Source: Mycobacterium gastri
GTDB lineage: Bacteria; Actinomycetota; Actinomycetes; Mycobacteriales; Mycobacteriaceae
Direction of reading: 5' to 3'
NCBI RefSeq assembly: GCF_002102175.1
Contig: NZ_LQOX01000082.1
Span: 1-64,000 of the forward strand
Length of the DNA stretch: 64,000 nt
A program made the position numbers and the translations under genes. Under the pieces are notes generated by a model, which saw only the letters and a list, made by a program, of their open reading frames with translations, was not told where the DNA came from and did no database searches. The first letter of the stretch is position 1. Every line of letters starts with the position of its first letter. This document shows positions 15,487 through 24,608 of the stretch, piece after piece.

Positions 15487-15975
15487 CGAGACCCCCGGGT
15501 GCTTGCAGAATTCGGGGATGCCCCAGGCCGTTACCGCAGCTTCAAGGATCGCAAGAACTATGCGGGGACCAGTTCGATCACCCGGCAATCTGGGAGGATG
15601 CGGATCGTCGCGGCCGGCTACATTCACAACGATCGGCTCGTCGACGCTCTCCAGGGACAGGCCTCCTGCGCGATTCTGCACGACTCCGAAGTCCGCAGCT
15701 ATTACGACCAGCTCCGCGCCTGCGGCACCAAGCACAACGCCGCTCTCCGCCAGGTCGCCAACCGGCTCGTCGGTATCCTCCACGGCTGCCTCAACGCCCG
15801 AACCCGATACGACCGGAACACGGCATGGCCCATCGACACACCGCCGCTGCTTGACAATCAACTTCCAGGGATGTCTTGGTTGAAATTGGTGCGCACCATC
15901 AATCGGTACATCGCGCGGTCACAACAGTCACATGCGTCGCTGCACCGGGCGACACCCGATGTGCCCGGCTCTTAG
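15487..15975 (+). mobile_element. IS110-family transposase, C-terminal remnant
   Basis: The frame reads RVLAEFGDAPGRYRSFKDRKNYAGTS, SITRQSGRMRIVAAGYIHNDRL and HNAALRQVANRLVGILHGCL, ending in TRYDRNTAWP. This is the typical C-terminal (transposase-20) domain of IS110-type enzymes, including the helix-hairpin GD-PGR-F and the R-x-SG segment. The catalytic RuvC-like N-terminal half is absent. It is fused in frame behind PGRS repeats and reads to a stop at 15973-15975; homology ends at about 15835. It is not an active element. Confidence 0.8.
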
Positions 15976-16396
15976 CGACAATCGCCTGACCTGCGGTGGT
16001 GTTCCCAAGTTGGCGGTGGCCGTTGGGGTTGGGAGGTGGCGTTGACCTGCAAAAACCGAGTTGTCGCGCGTAGGTGGGCAGGGCGACCATCGCCTCCGGC
16101 AGAGGCCAGTGTTGCCAATGCGACTAGAGAGCAATACAGACCAGCAGGGGCAGAACCCGGGTCAGATTGAGTTATGTTGCACGCCAACGTAGTTTGGAGT
16201 AGCCCGCGATTCGCTGTCGTCGCGTCCAGGTGCACCTGAGCGACCGGCCCGCCATGAAGACAAACTGGTCGCCACCGTGCGACCTGAACCCAACGAAAGC
16301 ACCTGCACGGGCTGCGGGAGCCGGAAATACGTCGAGGTGCGCCAATCCGGCACACATCCTCGACCCGGGCCGGGCGCATCGACATCTTGCGTGAAT
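15976..16396. other. Region between transposase remnant and right repeat
   Basis: No complete gene. On the plus strand at about 16256-16350 an open stretch reads EDKLVATVRPEPNE then CTGCGSRKYVEVRQ, with a CxxC pair that looks like a piece of a zinc-ribbon or transposase N-terminus, but I cannot place it in a family. The rest shows no codon structure I would defend. Confidence 0.4.
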
Positions 16397-16547
16397 CGGG
16401 CTTCATAGGCAATTCATGATGTGGGGGTTTGGCCGTCGCCGTACGCCGGCAATCTCGACATCGGCAGGTCCTCAAGCGTGCTATTCATCGAATCGCTTCG
16501 GCCCCAGCCGTATCGCCGATGCCGGCAGATTCAGCACGGACCGCTGG
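16397..16547. repeat. Direct repeat, right copy
   Basis: About 151 bases nearly identical to 15002-15153, with scattered substitutions and small indels. Its last 17 bases are the final codons and stop of the phospholipase C gene. The left copy is therefore probably the duplicate and this the original. Confidence 0.75.
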
Positions 16548-18084
16548 GAATGCCCCTGGCGGGAGTGGTTTCCTTGCTGGGCATCGCCTGCGGATAGGGC
16601 ACCCGGTAGGGCGGGTTCAACCGAAAAGCACCGGCTACGGCTCCGACCCCGAGGCCGCACTGCGCCAGCTCCGGCAGCACCCGTCGGGGTTGGTTCAGCT
16701 TGGGCGGTGACGGGTTGGGTGGGACCGCGAAGTTGAAGCTCGACGTCATATCGCCGGTCACGCTTCGGCGCCAAGCGGTGAGGTTGGGCACCGGCACGCC
16801 GAACCGCTTCTCTATCAATCGAAGTTGGGAGGTGTGATCGAACACGTCGTGGACCATCAGCCCGCCGCGGCTGAACGGTGAAATAACCAGGCAGGGAACG
16901 CGAAAGCCCAAGCCGATCGGTCCGCGGATGCCGCCGGAACCGGCCACTCCGTCGATGTTGGGCACCGTCAGGTATTCGCCCGCGGTGCCCGGCGGCGCCG
17001 TCGGCGGCACGACGTGGTCGAAGAAGCCGCCGTTTTCGTCGTAGCTGACGATCAGCGCGGTCTTTTCCCACACCGCCGGATTGGACAACAAGATCCGTAG
17101 CGTGTCCGCGATCACCACGGCGCCGCCCGCGTCCGGCATCGCGGGATGTTCGGATACGAGAATATTCGGAACCAGCGAGGAGACCCGTGGCAGCCGGTTG
17201 GCTCTGACGTCGGCGGCAAAGTCCCACGGATAGCGGGGGGCGGCGCCGAAGCGAGGCAAATCCGACCGCGGGTCTGCGGCCTGTTTGAACCATCGCACGA
17301 TCTCGCCGTAACCCACGTAAGTGTTGACCGCGGGTCCTAATGACTTGTCGCTGTACACCTTCCAACTGATGCCGGCATCGCTGAGGTTCTGCGGCATGAT
17401 GCGCCAGCTGTACGCGCCGATCGGCGCGGTGTTGGCGGTCTCCACCGATGGTCCGCCGTCGGTGCCGGCGGGGTCGATCCAAGCGCTGAGCCAATACAGC
17501 CGGTTGGGAGAGGTCGGACCCAATACCGAGCAGAAGTAGTGATCGCAAACGGTGAAGGTGTCGGCCAGCAGGTAATGAATCGGGATGTCTCGACGAGTGT
17601 GGTAGCCCATTGCCGCCGGGGTGTTGGCCGGCGAGCGCGTCCGCGCTTGCGCCGGTAGCCAATTGTCGTTCGCGCCACCGTTCCATGACTGGTGCATCGT
17701 GATCCAATCATGGTCGGGGTCGTTGATGCACGCGCCGTTGAGCAAAGGTGCCCTGGTGCTGTCGAAACGAAACGGCATGGTGATACCGGAGGGGTCCAGC
17801 GACTGGGTCCGCGGGTCCCAGCCCTTTTGCTGAAACAGCGGCGAGGCGGTACCGAATCCGTGTGTATCAGAAAGCGTTCCAAAATAGTGATCGAAAGATC
17901 GGTTTTCTTGCATCAACAGCACGATGTGCTCGATGTCGCTCAAATGACCCGAGCACGGCCCGGCCCCGTAAGCCTTTTCGATCACCGGCCCGGCTAACGA
18001 CATGAGAGAGGCGGCAGTGGTAGCAGCGGCGGCTTTAGCCAAGAACTCGCGGCGCGACATTGTGTCAACCGGGTTTTTGCCCAT
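16531..18084 (-). CDS. Phospholipase C (PlcA/B/C family), Tat-exported
   Basis: 517 residues close to the M. tuberculosis plc products. A twin-arginine signal ([23 protein letters not shown]) is followed by [35 protein letters not shown] landmarks of the phosphoesterase family, [18 protein letters not shown] and [15 protein letters not shown] motifs, and a Pro-rich end. The enzyme should cleave phosphatidylcholine and related lipids at the cell surface. ATG at 18084 (MGKNPVDT) has an AAGGA box about nine bases upstream; the family's usual start MSRREF at 18060 has none. It stands alone, with the repeat copy at its 3' end. Outside the M. tuberculosis complex plc genes are patchily present, so loss or transfer is common. 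Confidence 0.92.
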   Translation of the reverse strand: MGKNPVDTMSRREFLAKAAAATTAASLMSLAGPVIEKAYGAGPCSGHLSDIEHIVLLMQENRSFDHYFGTLSDTHGFGTASPLFQQKGWDPRTQSLDPSGITMPFRFDSTRAPLLNGACINDPDHDWITMHQSWNGGANDNWLPAQARTRSPANTPAAMGYHTRRDIPIHYLLADTFTVCDHYFCSVLGPTSPNRLYWLSAWIDPAGTDGGPSVETANTAPIGAYSWRIMPQNLSDAGISWKVYSDKSLGPAVNTYVGYGEIVRWFKQAADPRSDLPRFGAAPRYPWDFAADVRANRLPRVSSLVPNILVSEHPAMPDAGGAVVIADTLRILLSNPAVWEKTALIVSYDENGGFFDHVVPPTAPPGTAGEYLTVPNIDGVAGSGGIRGPIGLGFRVPCLVISPFSRGGLMVHDVFDHTSQLRLIEKRFGVPVPNLTAWRRSVTGDMTSSFNFAVPPNPSPPKLNQPRRVLPELAQCGLGVGAVAGAFRLNPPYRVPYPQAMPSKETTPARGIPSGPC

Positions 18085-18233
18085 CACCACGGGTCCTTCC
18101 GCACAGTTGGGCGAACTGTATCTTTGCGGCGCCGATCTGCCGTGACAGGTCAACGGGTGTGTCGTGGCGAATGCGCCGGGGCGCTGGAGACGCAAATTCG
18201 CCGGGGTGCGAGAAGCCGGCGTGCCGCCGAAAC

Positions 18234-19235
18234 CTAATCGGCTGGGTGCGCGACGAAAAACCGGGCGGCCTTACGGATGGAATCTTCCACCGGCTCCGGT
18301 GTCCAGCCCAGTTCGCGCTCGGCTTTGCTGTGATCCAGCGGCGACATCAGTTCGGCCATGCGCGCTCCGACGTAGGCGAACAGCAGGTCGCGACGCAGCA
18401 GGCGGGCGGCCAGATCGTTGAGCCGCGCCGCGGCACGCATGACGGGCATCGGGATCCCGACGCGCGGCGGGCGTATGCCCACTGCGCGGGCCGCGATCTC
18501 ATGGATTTCCCGGGTGCTCATATAACGATCGGAAATAATGTAACGCTCGCCGATGCGGCCCCGATCGGCTGCCAGAAGCATTGCACGCGCCGCGTCTTCG
18601 ATACCGACGACCTCGGCGGAGAAGCCGAGGTAGAACGGGAACCGCCCGGTGGCGACGCGCGCGATGAGCGAACCATGAGGGGTCGGGGCCCAGTCGCCGG
18701 GCCCGTAAGTGGTCGAGATACACATCGCGACCGCCGGTAACCCTTTGTCGCGCACGTACTGCGTGACCAGGTTCTCCGCGGCCACCCGGGATTGGATGTA
18801 GGCGCCGCCGTCGCTCCAGTTGTGCGGATCGTCCTCGGTGACGGGCCGCTGGTCGTTGATTGCCAATGTGCCGGTGCTGCTGGTGAATACGAACTTGCGT
18901 AGCTGTGCGTCGACGGCCGCGTCGAGTACCTGCCGCAGGCCTTCGACATTGGTGCGGAACAACGGTGTGGGGTCGCGCAGCCACATCCGGGCGTCCACCA
19001 CGCAGTAGTAGACGACGTCGCAGCCGGCCATGGCTTCCCGCAGCGCGGCGTCGTCGAAGATGTCGCCGTAACAGCATTCGACCTTCCGAGTCTGCAACAG
19101 GTCGTCGATGCCCTTGGTGACACTGGTGCGCCGCACCATGACCCGCACGTCCTGCCCTGCTGCGACGAGTTGGCGGGTGACGTGTGAGCCCAGGAAACCG
19201 CTGGCCCCGATGACTAGCTTGGTGGTTCCGGTCAT
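18234..19235 (-). CDS. NAD-dependent epimerase/dehydratase-like protein (extended SDR)
   Basis: 333 residues with the extended-SDR glycine motif GASGFLGSH (residues 10-18), a TNVEG helix, FTSSTGTL (catalytic Ser region) and the active-site helix Y146-I-Q-S-R150. The usual Y-x3-K has Arg instead of Lys, which would change cofactor handling. The pattern resembles dihydroflavonol-reductase/3-beta-HSD-like proteins that mycobacteria use on lipids and sterols. It is followed upstream (81 bases) by the SnoaL-like gene on the same strand; the two may share the promoter at about 19870. Confidence 0.82.
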   Translation of the reverse strand: MTGTTKLVIGASGFLGSHVTRQLVAAGQDVRVMVRRTSVTKGIDDLLQTRKVECCYGDIFDDAALREAMAGCDVVYYCVVDARMWLRDPTPLFRTNVEGLRQVLDAAVDAQLRKFVFTSSTGTLAINDQRPVTEDDPHNWSDGGAYIQSRVAAENLVTQYVRDKGLPAVAMCISTTYGPGDWAPTPHGSLIARVATGRFPFYLGFSAEVVGIEDAARAMLLAADRGRIGERYIISDRYMSTREIHEIAARAVGIRPPRVGIPMPVMRAAARLNDLAARLLRRDLLFAYVGARMAELMSPLDHSKAERELGWTPEPVEDSIRKAARFFVAHPAD

Positions 19236-19316
19236 CGCCGCCTCAGAAGGTCGCGGGCGTCAGCGCGTCACGGCCGTACTGGCCGAACGCGCCGGTGACG
19301 AGAACGGTCGGGGGGT

Positions 19317-19817
19317 TCACCGGCCGAGCCGCCGCGCCAGCGAAGCCGCCGTGTCCCGCAGCCGAGGCGAAATACGCATGGAGAAAAGGGGATTGAAGAT
19401 ATCCTCGCGCAGCCGGGTCAGCGTCGAGGACTTGATCAGCCAACTGCCGTCGAGCTTCTCATAGGTTTCGTGGTAGTGACCGCGCCCGTTGAGATTGACG
19501 CCCGGGCCCAACCGCACCACGTCCTCGAGCGCCCAGACCCCGGTCGCGGTCGTCGGCGACGTCAGCGTGATTTCGGGGGCGTGCACCTGATGCACCGTGG
19601 GTTGCGACGGCTTGCCCAGGGCGTGGCGCACGTAGGACACGAACTCGTCGGCGCCGCGGATCACCATGCCGCCCGACTGCGAGGTGTCACTGACAAAGTC
19701 GTCGGTGAACAACTGCCGCCAGTCATCCCAGCGCTTGGTGTCCAGGTATCGGCAGTATTGGGCCTTGAGTCGCTTGATCGCCTCGATCTCCCACAGTGTC
19801 GTTGCGGTGGCGGACAT
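19317..19817 (-). CDS. SnoaL-like (NTF2-fold) protein
   Basis: 166 residues with the NTF2-like SnoaL_4 pattern: IEAIKRLKAQYCRYLDTKRWDDWRQLF, then VHQVHAPEITL and GRGHYHETYEKLDGSW. Such proteins are dehydratases, isomerases or cyclases, or non-enzymatic partners, in steroid and polyketide metabolism. ATG at 19817 has AGGAG five bases upstream. It is divergent from the FadE pair, with a perfect GAGAAT-N3-ATTCTC palindrome between them. The specific reaction is unknown. Confidence 0.8.
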   Translation of the reverse strand: MSATATTLWEIEAIKRLKAQYCRYLDTKRWDDWRQLFTDDFVSDTSQSGGMVIRGADEFVSYVRHALGKPSQPTVHQVHAPEITLTSPTTATGVWALEDVVRLGPGVNLNGRGHYHETYEKLDGSWLIKSSTLTRLREDIFNPLFSMRISPRLRDTAASLARRLGR

Positions 19818-19871
19818 CGCAGCTCCTCATGCGCCTCATAGCCCGTTTCCGAGATTACTGCTCCCATATTG

Positions 19872-19886
19872 GAGAATGCTATTCTC
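19872..19886. promoter_or_regulatory. Perfect operator palindrome GAGAATGCTATTCTC
   Basis: A perfect 15-base palindrome in the divergent promoter between the SnoaL gene (start 19817) and the FadE pair (start 19917). It is the best-placed member of the recurrent set and could control both directions. Confidence 0.65.
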
Positions 19887-19916
19887 GCACAATAGCGACG
19901 ACGGGAGGCGGCTCGG

Positions 19917-20915
19917 ATGCTGTTGGAGTTCGATGCTGAGCAGCGCCTGTGGCAGGACACCGTGCGCGATGTCGTCGCCAAGCAGTGCCCGGCGTCGCTG
20001 GTGCGTGCCGTGGCCGAGGACGGCGTCGACACGAGCCCGCTATGGAAGGTGTATGTCGACCTCGGCTGGACGGAGCTCAACGACCCGGCCGCCGCGGTGG
20101 AGCTGGCGATCGTGTTGGAGGAGCTGGGGCATGCCACCGACCCCACGCCCTTCCTGGCGACGATGAGTCAGTTCGCGCCGCTGGCCATGGACCGCTTCGA
20201 CCCGCACCGGTCGGGCACCGCCGTATACAGCGGGGTGACCGCCCGCCGGGACGCCGACGGATGGGTGCTCGACGGTACCGCACGCCACGTTCTCGACGGC
20301 GATCGCGCCGACCGCTTGGCGGTGGTCACCGACGCCGGGGTGTTCATCGTGGACGCGCATCAAGTCTCGGCCCGCCGCGAATCCGTGTTCGACCCGGTAC
20401 TGCACGTCGCCGACCTGTCCTTCGATCGGGTTCGGTTACCCGACGGTGTCCGGGTAACCGCCGATCGGGAACGCGCACACCACGTTGCGCTGACCGGCAT
20501 GGCCATCACGATGGTCGGCGCCTGCCAGCGCATCCTGGATCTGGTGCTCGAGCATGTGCGCAGCCGTCACCAATTCGGGGTACCGATCGGCTCGTTCCAG
20601 GCAGTGCAGCACAAGGCCGCCGACATGCACGTCGCAGTGCAACGGGCCCGGGCGCTGTCCTACTTCGCGGCGCTGACCATCGCCGCTGACGACCCGCGGC
20701 GGCGGCTGGCCGCCGCCATGGCCAAGGCCAGCGCGGGGGAGTGCCAGTCGCTGGTGTTCCGGCACGGCTTACAGCTGCACGGGGCAATGGGATTCACCTG
20801 GGAAAACGACCTGCAATTCGCGCTCAAGCGGGCCAAGGCCGGTGAGCTGATGCTCGGCGGCGCGGCCGAGCACCGGGCCCAGATCGCGCAGGAGTACCGT
20901 GCAGCTGACTTTTGA
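19917..20915 (+). CDS. Acyl-CoA dehydrogenase, short partner subunit
   Basis: 332 residues of the acyl-CoA dehydrogenase family, shorter than usual (about 380). The C-terminal four-helix region is well conserved (HVRSRHQFGVPIGSFQAVQHK, HGAMGFTWENDL, LKRAKAG). The N-terminal half is reduced. It overlaps the following FadE gene by 17 bases. In mycobacterial sterol side-chain degradation such adjacent short/long FadE genes encode alpha2beta2 heterotetramers, with one subunit supplying the catalytic Glu; that arrangement is the natural inference here. Start ATG at 19917 after GGGAGG. Confidence 0.87.
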   Translation: MLLEFDAEQRLWQDTVRDVVAKQCPASLVRAVAEDGVDTSPLWKVYVDLGWTELNDPAAAVELAIVLEELGHATDPTPFLATMSQFAPLAMDRFDPHRSGTAVYSGVTARRDADGWVLDGTARHVLDGDRADRLAVVTDAGVFIVDAHQVSARRESVFDPVLHVADLSFDRVRLPDGVRVTADRERAHHVALTGMAITMVGACQRILDLVLEHVRSRHQFGVPIGSFQAVQHKAADMHVAVQRARALSYFAALTIAADDPRRRLAAAMAKASAGECQSLVFRHGLQLHGAMGFTWENDLQFALKRAKAGELMLGGAAEHRAQIAQEYRAADF

Positions 20916-22074
20916 CCCCGACGTCGAGGCATTCCGGGCGGAGTTCGCGGCCTTCCTCGACGAAAACCTGCCTCCGGCAAGCGAAACCGGCGAGCGGCCG
21001 CGTTCGGTCTCACATATGCCGGCCTGGGCGCGCCGGTGGCAGCGGTTGCTGTTCGACAACCGCTGGCTGCTGCCCGGCCAGCCGCCGGAGTTCGGCGGGC
21101 GCAACGCGACGGTGGTTCAGCAGTTCGTCCACCTCGAGGAACTGTGCCGCCGGCGGATCTATCACAGTTTCAACCCCCAAGGCGTGAATATCGTTGCTGC
21201 GTCGCTGTTGTCGTTCGGCACCGACGAGCAGAAACACCGCTGGGCGGTGCCGATCCTGCGCGCCGAGATCACCGCGTCGCTGGGGATGAGCGAGCCCAGC
21301 GCCGGGTCCGACCTGGCGTCGCTGCGCACCCGGGCGGTGCTAGACGGCGACCACTTCGTGGTCAACGGGCAGAAGGTGTGGACCTCCGGGGCCCACGACG
21401 CCGACGTGTTGTTGACGTTCGTGCGCACCGACCCGGATGCGCCAAAACACAAGGGCATCAGCGCATTACTCATCCCGACCGCCACCGCGGGTGTGGTACG
21501 CCGGCCGTTCCCGTCCATCTGCTCGGCCGACGACCTGGATTTCAACGAGGTGTTCTTCACCGATGTGCTGGTGCCGGCGGAAAACCTGGTGGGTTCGCTC
21601 AACCAGGGCTGGCGGGTGGCCAATGGCTCCCTCGGGCACGAGCGCACCATGATGTGGCTGGGTTTCGCCGATCGGCTGGACAATCTGCTGGCCGACTTCC
21701 ATCCGACCACGGAACTCGAACGCGACCGGTACGCCACCATGGTGATGGACAAACAGGCGCTGCGCCTGCTGGGTTCGGTGGCGCTGGCCCGCGCCGCCCG
21801 CGGCGAGGACGACACCGCCGCCATCTCGGTGCTCAAGCTGCTGGGTTCGGAGGCGGAACTGCAAGCGTGCGAGCATGCGCTGTCAGCCGCCGGCTCCGAC
21901 GGGCTGGTACACCCCGCGCTGACCGGACCGTATGCGCCGATGAACCTGGACCACTATTTCGCCAGCTGGTTCGAGCGTTACGCCCGAAGCTTTTCCGGCA
22001 CCATCGCCGGAGGCACGTCGGAAATCCAGCGCAACATCATCGCCCAGCGAGTGCTGGGCTTACCGCGCAGCTAA
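20899..22074 (+). CDS. Acyl-CoA dehydrogenase, long partner subunit
   Basis: 391 residues, full-length acyl-CoA dehydrogenase: LGMSEPSAGSDLASLRTRA and GQKVWTSGAHDADVLLTFVRT (FAD/substrate motifs), the QFGV-like central helix region, and the C-terminal GGTSEIQRNIIAQRVLGLPR. It should oxidise an acyl-CoA to the 2-enoyl-CoA and pass electrons to ETF, together with the preceding short FadE. Its TAA overlaps by three bases the TAG of the convergent P450 gene, leaving no room for a terminator between them. Confidence 0.9.
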   Translation: MQLTFDPDVEAFRAEFAAFLDENLPPASETGERPRSVSHMPAWARRWQRLLFDNRWLLPGQPPEFGGRNATVVQQFVHLEELCRRRIYHSFNPQGVNIVAASLLSFGTDEQKHRWAVPILRAEITASLGMSEPSAGSDLASLRTRAVLDGDHFVVNGQKVWTSGAHDADVLLTFVRTDPDAPKHKGISALLIPTATAGVVRRPFPSICSADDLDFNEVFFTDVLVPAENLVGSLNQGWRVANGSLGHERTMMWLGFADRLDNLLADFHPTTELERDRYATMVMDKQALRLLGSVALARAARGEDDTAAISVLKLLGSEAELQACEHALSAAGSDGLVHPALTGPYAPMNLDHYFASWFERYARSFSGTIAGGTSEIQRNIIAQRVLGLPRS

Positions 22075-23414
22075 ATGACCGCAGCCTCTTTGCGTTCGGT
22101 GACCGGTCTGGCGAGTTCCTGCTCCTCGCAGATGCGTTGCAGCTTGTCGAGAGTTTCGTCCAGGCCCGCGCCTATCCTGCGGCCGGGCGTGAAGGTGGCC
22201 GGTAGCTTGCGCATCCCCTGGATGACCCCGATGGTCTCGTAGTGGATGGTGCCCGCGGGGTCGCAACGGTAGTCCGGCATCCGGTCGAGGACCGCGGTCA
22301 GCATGGATTTGAACACGGTGCGCGCCACGTTGGATCCGATGCAGCGGTGCACGCCGATCCCGAAGCTGAAGTGGCGGTTACCTTTGCGGTCAAGGATGAC
22401 CTTGTCCGGGTCGGGGAATACCGCAGGGTCGCGGTTGGCCATCGCCCACGAAATCCACAGCCGCTCACCCTCTTTGAAATGCAGCCCGTCCAGTTCGACG
22501 TCATCGGCGAATGTCCGGCCGTCGCCGGGCGCGGGAGTGAAGTAGCGCAGAAATTCCTCGGTCGCGGAGTCGAGCAGGGTTTCGCGTTGGCTGCTGAGCA
22601 GCTCGCGCTGGTCCGGGTTTTCTGAAAGCCATTCCAGCGCATGGGCGGTCAACGCCGTCGTGGTGTCGAAGCCACCGCCGATGAGCAAGCCGAGATTGCC
22701 CAGGATTTCCAGATCGGGAGCGGGCTTGCCGTCGATCCGCATCTCCAGCAGCGCATTGACCACGCCCGGCCGGGGGTTGTTGCGGATCTCGATCATGTTG
22801 TTGACCAGGTCGAGCCCCATCTGCCGGTGCATCTCGGTAACGCGCTGGATGTCGGGCGAGTGCTCGGGGGTGTACACCGCGGCGTGGGTGGGCTCGCTGT
22901 AAATCTTCCAGTTCTGCAGCGGAATGCCCATGAGCGCCAAGGTCAGAACGGCGGGCACGATGTTGGCCAGGTCGTCGACGAAGTCGATGCTGCCGCGCTC
23001 GATCTTCTCGTCCAGGCACGCGCGGGTCACGTCGTCGACGAACGGCTTCCAGCGCTGGACTGCGGCCGGTGACAGATACGGGTTGAGCACGTTGCGGTAG
23101 CTGCGGTGCTCGGGGTCGTCCATCTCCAGGATGCCGCCCCGCACGCCGTTGATCCGGCTGGCCGTTGGAATCGAAATGCCGTTGTAGCCACGGCGTTCGT
23201 TGTTGACATCGTGATCGTTGGAGACCGCCGGACAGCGGGCGAGCTCGAACACTTCGTGGCTGCCGGCGGCGACCCAGTGCCCGCCGTAGGTGTCGCTCCA
23301 CGCCATCGGGCACGTGGCGTGCATCTCCTCGGTGATCGCCTTGAACCCTGATCGGTACTCCGCGGAGTGCCGGTCGAAGTGGTACCGATGCTTGCTGCGG
23401 TCACTGACGCTCAA
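22071..23414 (-). CDS. Cytochrome P450 monooxygenase with C-terminal extension
   Basis: 447 residues from a TTG at 23414 with GGGAGA seven bases upstream; it lies 14 bases after the ferredoxin stop, and upstream codons overlap the ferredoxin. Landmarks: I-helix GGGFDTTTALTAH, EEFLRYFTPAPG (ExxR), and heme loop FSFGIGVHRCIGSNVART with Cys358. The chain continues about 35 residues past the usual FTPG end (DETLDKLQRICEEQELARP), a charged helix that may bind a partner. The pairing with the upstream ferredoxin gene is the reverse of the P450-ferredoxin order at 4741-6148. Substrate unknown. Confidence 0.88.
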   Translation of the reverse strand: MSVSDRSKHRYHFDRHSAEYRSGFKAITEEMHATCPMAWSDTYGGHWVAAGSHEVFELARCPAVSNDHDVNNERRGYNGISIPTASRINGVRGGILEMDDPEHRSYRNVLNPYLSPAAVQRWKPFVDDVTRACLDEKIERGSIDFVDDLANIVPAVLTLALMGIPLQNWKIYSEPTHAAVYTPEHSPDIQRVTEMHRQMGLDLVNNMIEIRNNPRPGVVNALLEMRIDGKPAPDLEILGNLGLLIGGGFDTTTALTAHALEWLSENPDQRELLSSQRETLLDSATEEFLRYFTPAPGDGRTFADDVELDGLHFKEGERLWISWAMANRDPAVFPDPDKVILDRKGNRHFSFGIGVHRCIGSNVARTVFKSMLTAVLDRMPDYRCDPAGTIHYETIGVIQGMRKLPATFTPGRRIGAGLDETLDKLQRICEEQELARPVTERKEAAVI

Positions 23415-23428
23415 CCCGCTGTCTCCCC

Positions 23429-23626
23429 TTACCCGTCGGTGATGACGATGGCCTGCTCGGGGCACGATTGCGCGGCTTCACGCACCCGGTCTTGCTGATC
23501 GGCCGGTACCACTTCGCTGACCGCCGACGAGGTGCCGTCGATGTCGCTGAGCCGGAAGGAGTCCGGGGCGATCATGGAGCACAAGGTGTGGCCCTGGCAG
23601 CGTTCGGGATCAACCCAGACCTTCAC
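23429..23626 (-). CDS. Ferredoxin paired with the P450
   Basis: 65 residues: MKVWVDPERCQGHTLC, then a C-terminal SCPEQAIVITDG. Cluster pattern C10-x2-H13-x2-C16 ... C-P, the small single-cluster type that feeds P450s. Located between an SDR (18 bases upstream) and the P450 (14 bases downstream) on the same strand, so SDR, ferredoxin and P450 form one operon. A hydroxyl group made by the P450 could be oxidised by the SDR. Confidence 0.87.
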   Translation of the reverse strand: MKVWVDPERCQGHTLCSMIAPDSFRLSDIDGTSSAVSEVVPADQQDRVREAAQSCPEQAIVITDG

Positions 23627-23644
23627 GACGCGTTGCCTCCCGGC

Positions 23645-24346
23645 TCAGGTGTTCCGGCCGCCGTTGACACCCAGAATCTGGCCCGTGATGTAGCCGGCTT
23701 CCTCGGACACCAGAAAGGCGCAGGCCGCCGCGATGTCTTCGGGCCTACCCATCCGGCGCACCGGAGTGCGGGCGATGTTCTCTTCGATGTCACCGAGGAA
23801 CCCTTGCTCCGCGGCCTTGCGCAGCATCGGGGTATCGACGAATCCCGGTGGCACGGCGTTGACGGTGATGCCGCTGGGCCCGTATTCGAGTGCCAGGGAC
23901 TTGGTGAGCCCGTTGACCGCCGATTTGGCCGCGACGTAGTGCGCCATATAGGGGGTGCCGGAATGTGTGCTCGACGACGAGATGTTGACGATCCGTCCCC
24001 ACCCGGCCTCGACCATGTCGGGCAGCACCGCCTGAATGGTGTGGAAGACGCCGTTGAGGTTGACGTCGATCACCCGCTGCCAGTCCTCGAAGGTGATGTT
24101 GGTGAACCGCTTGAACCCGTCCAGGCCGGCGGCGTTGACCAGGATCGTGACCGGCCCGAGTCGGTCGCGGATCGCCGACAGTGCGGCATCGACCTGCGGG
24201 CGGTCCGTCACGTCGGCGGTGTAGGCAAGCTCGGCATCGCTGGGCCTGAGGTCGATGGTGGCCACATCGATACCGTCGGATCGCAGCCGACGGGCGACCG
24301 CCAGCCCGATGCCGGATGCGCCGCCGGTGACGACGGCGGTCTTCAT
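23645..24346 (-). CDS. Short-chain dehydrogenase/reductase
   Basis: 233 residues of classical SDR type: TGGASGIG (NAD(P) site, residues 7-14), NAAG in the middle, ISSSSTHSG with the catalytic Ser and Y-VAA-K in HYVAAKSAVNG, then PPGFVDTPM. The final ITGQILGVNGG is typical of FabG-like enzymes. Probably oxidises or reduces a hydroxy/keto acyl or alicyclic substrate. First gene of the SDR-ferredoxin-P450 operon, with an operator-like palindrome 43 bases upstream of its start. Confidence 0.9.
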   Translation of the reverse strand: MKTAVVTGGASGIGLAVARRLRSDGIDVATIDLRPSDAELAYTADVTDRPQVDAALSAIRDRLGPVTILVNAAGLDGFKRFTNITFEDWQRVIDVNLNGVFHTIQAVLPDMVEAGWGRIVNISSSSTHSGTPYMAHYVAAKSAVNGLTKSLALEYGPSGITVNAVPPGFVDTPMLRKAAEQGFLGDIEENIARTPVRRMGRPEDIAAACAFLVSEEAGYITGQILGVNGGRNT

Positions 24347-24388
24347 GCCCGCAACCTCTCATTCATAAAGAATCTCCATTGCAATTAT

Positions 24389-24403
24389 GAGAACCATACT
24401 CTC
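24389..24403. promoter_or_regulatory. Operator-like GAGAACCATACTCTC
   Basis: Differs from GAGAAT-N3-ATTCTC at one base in each half. It sits 43 bases upstream of the SDR start, a normal promoter position, in the divergent interval between the SDR operon and the aldehyde dehydrogenase. Confidence 0.5.
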
Positions 24404-24473
24404 GCAGTCGAGCGGCCCGCAAGCCGACGACGAAACCGCGTACTGCCTGCGCCGAATGCTGCAATCGGGATAA

Positions 24474-24493
24474 CGCTGAGCGATTGCTTAGCA
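24474..24493. promoter_or_regulatory. Second operator type, CGCTGAGCGATTGCTTAGCA
   Basis: Matches 16 of 20 bases of the imperfect palindrome at 47761-47780, which lies between the TetR gene at 47882 and its divergent P450. Here it lies between the SDR operon and the aldehyde dehydrogenase operon, so the same regulator could act at both. Confidence 0.5.
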
Positions 24494-24564
24494 ACCCGGC
24501 AGGTCGGTCCGATGACGGGGCATCCTTGAACTCTCATGAGGCGAATGTAAGATTCGCAAAGGAT

Positions 24565-24579
24565 GAGAATGAAATTACC
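24565..24579. promoter_or_regulatory. Half-conserved operator GAGAATGAAATTACC
   Basis: Left half of the GAGAAT-N3-ATTCTC motif is perfect and the right half partly kept, 30 bases before the aldehyde dehydrogenase start. A second palindrome, GCGAAT-N5-ATTCGC, lies just upstream at 24541-24557. Confidence 0.4.
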
Positions 24580-24608
24580 GTGACCGTCAGCACACCGAGG
24601 GGGCCGCA

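Noticed and set aside
23415..23465. Upstream extension of the P450 at 22071 (MPRAGHRHHRR)
   Set aside because: It overlaps the ferredoxin gene out of frame; the TTG at 23414 with a well-spaced GGGAGA fits better.
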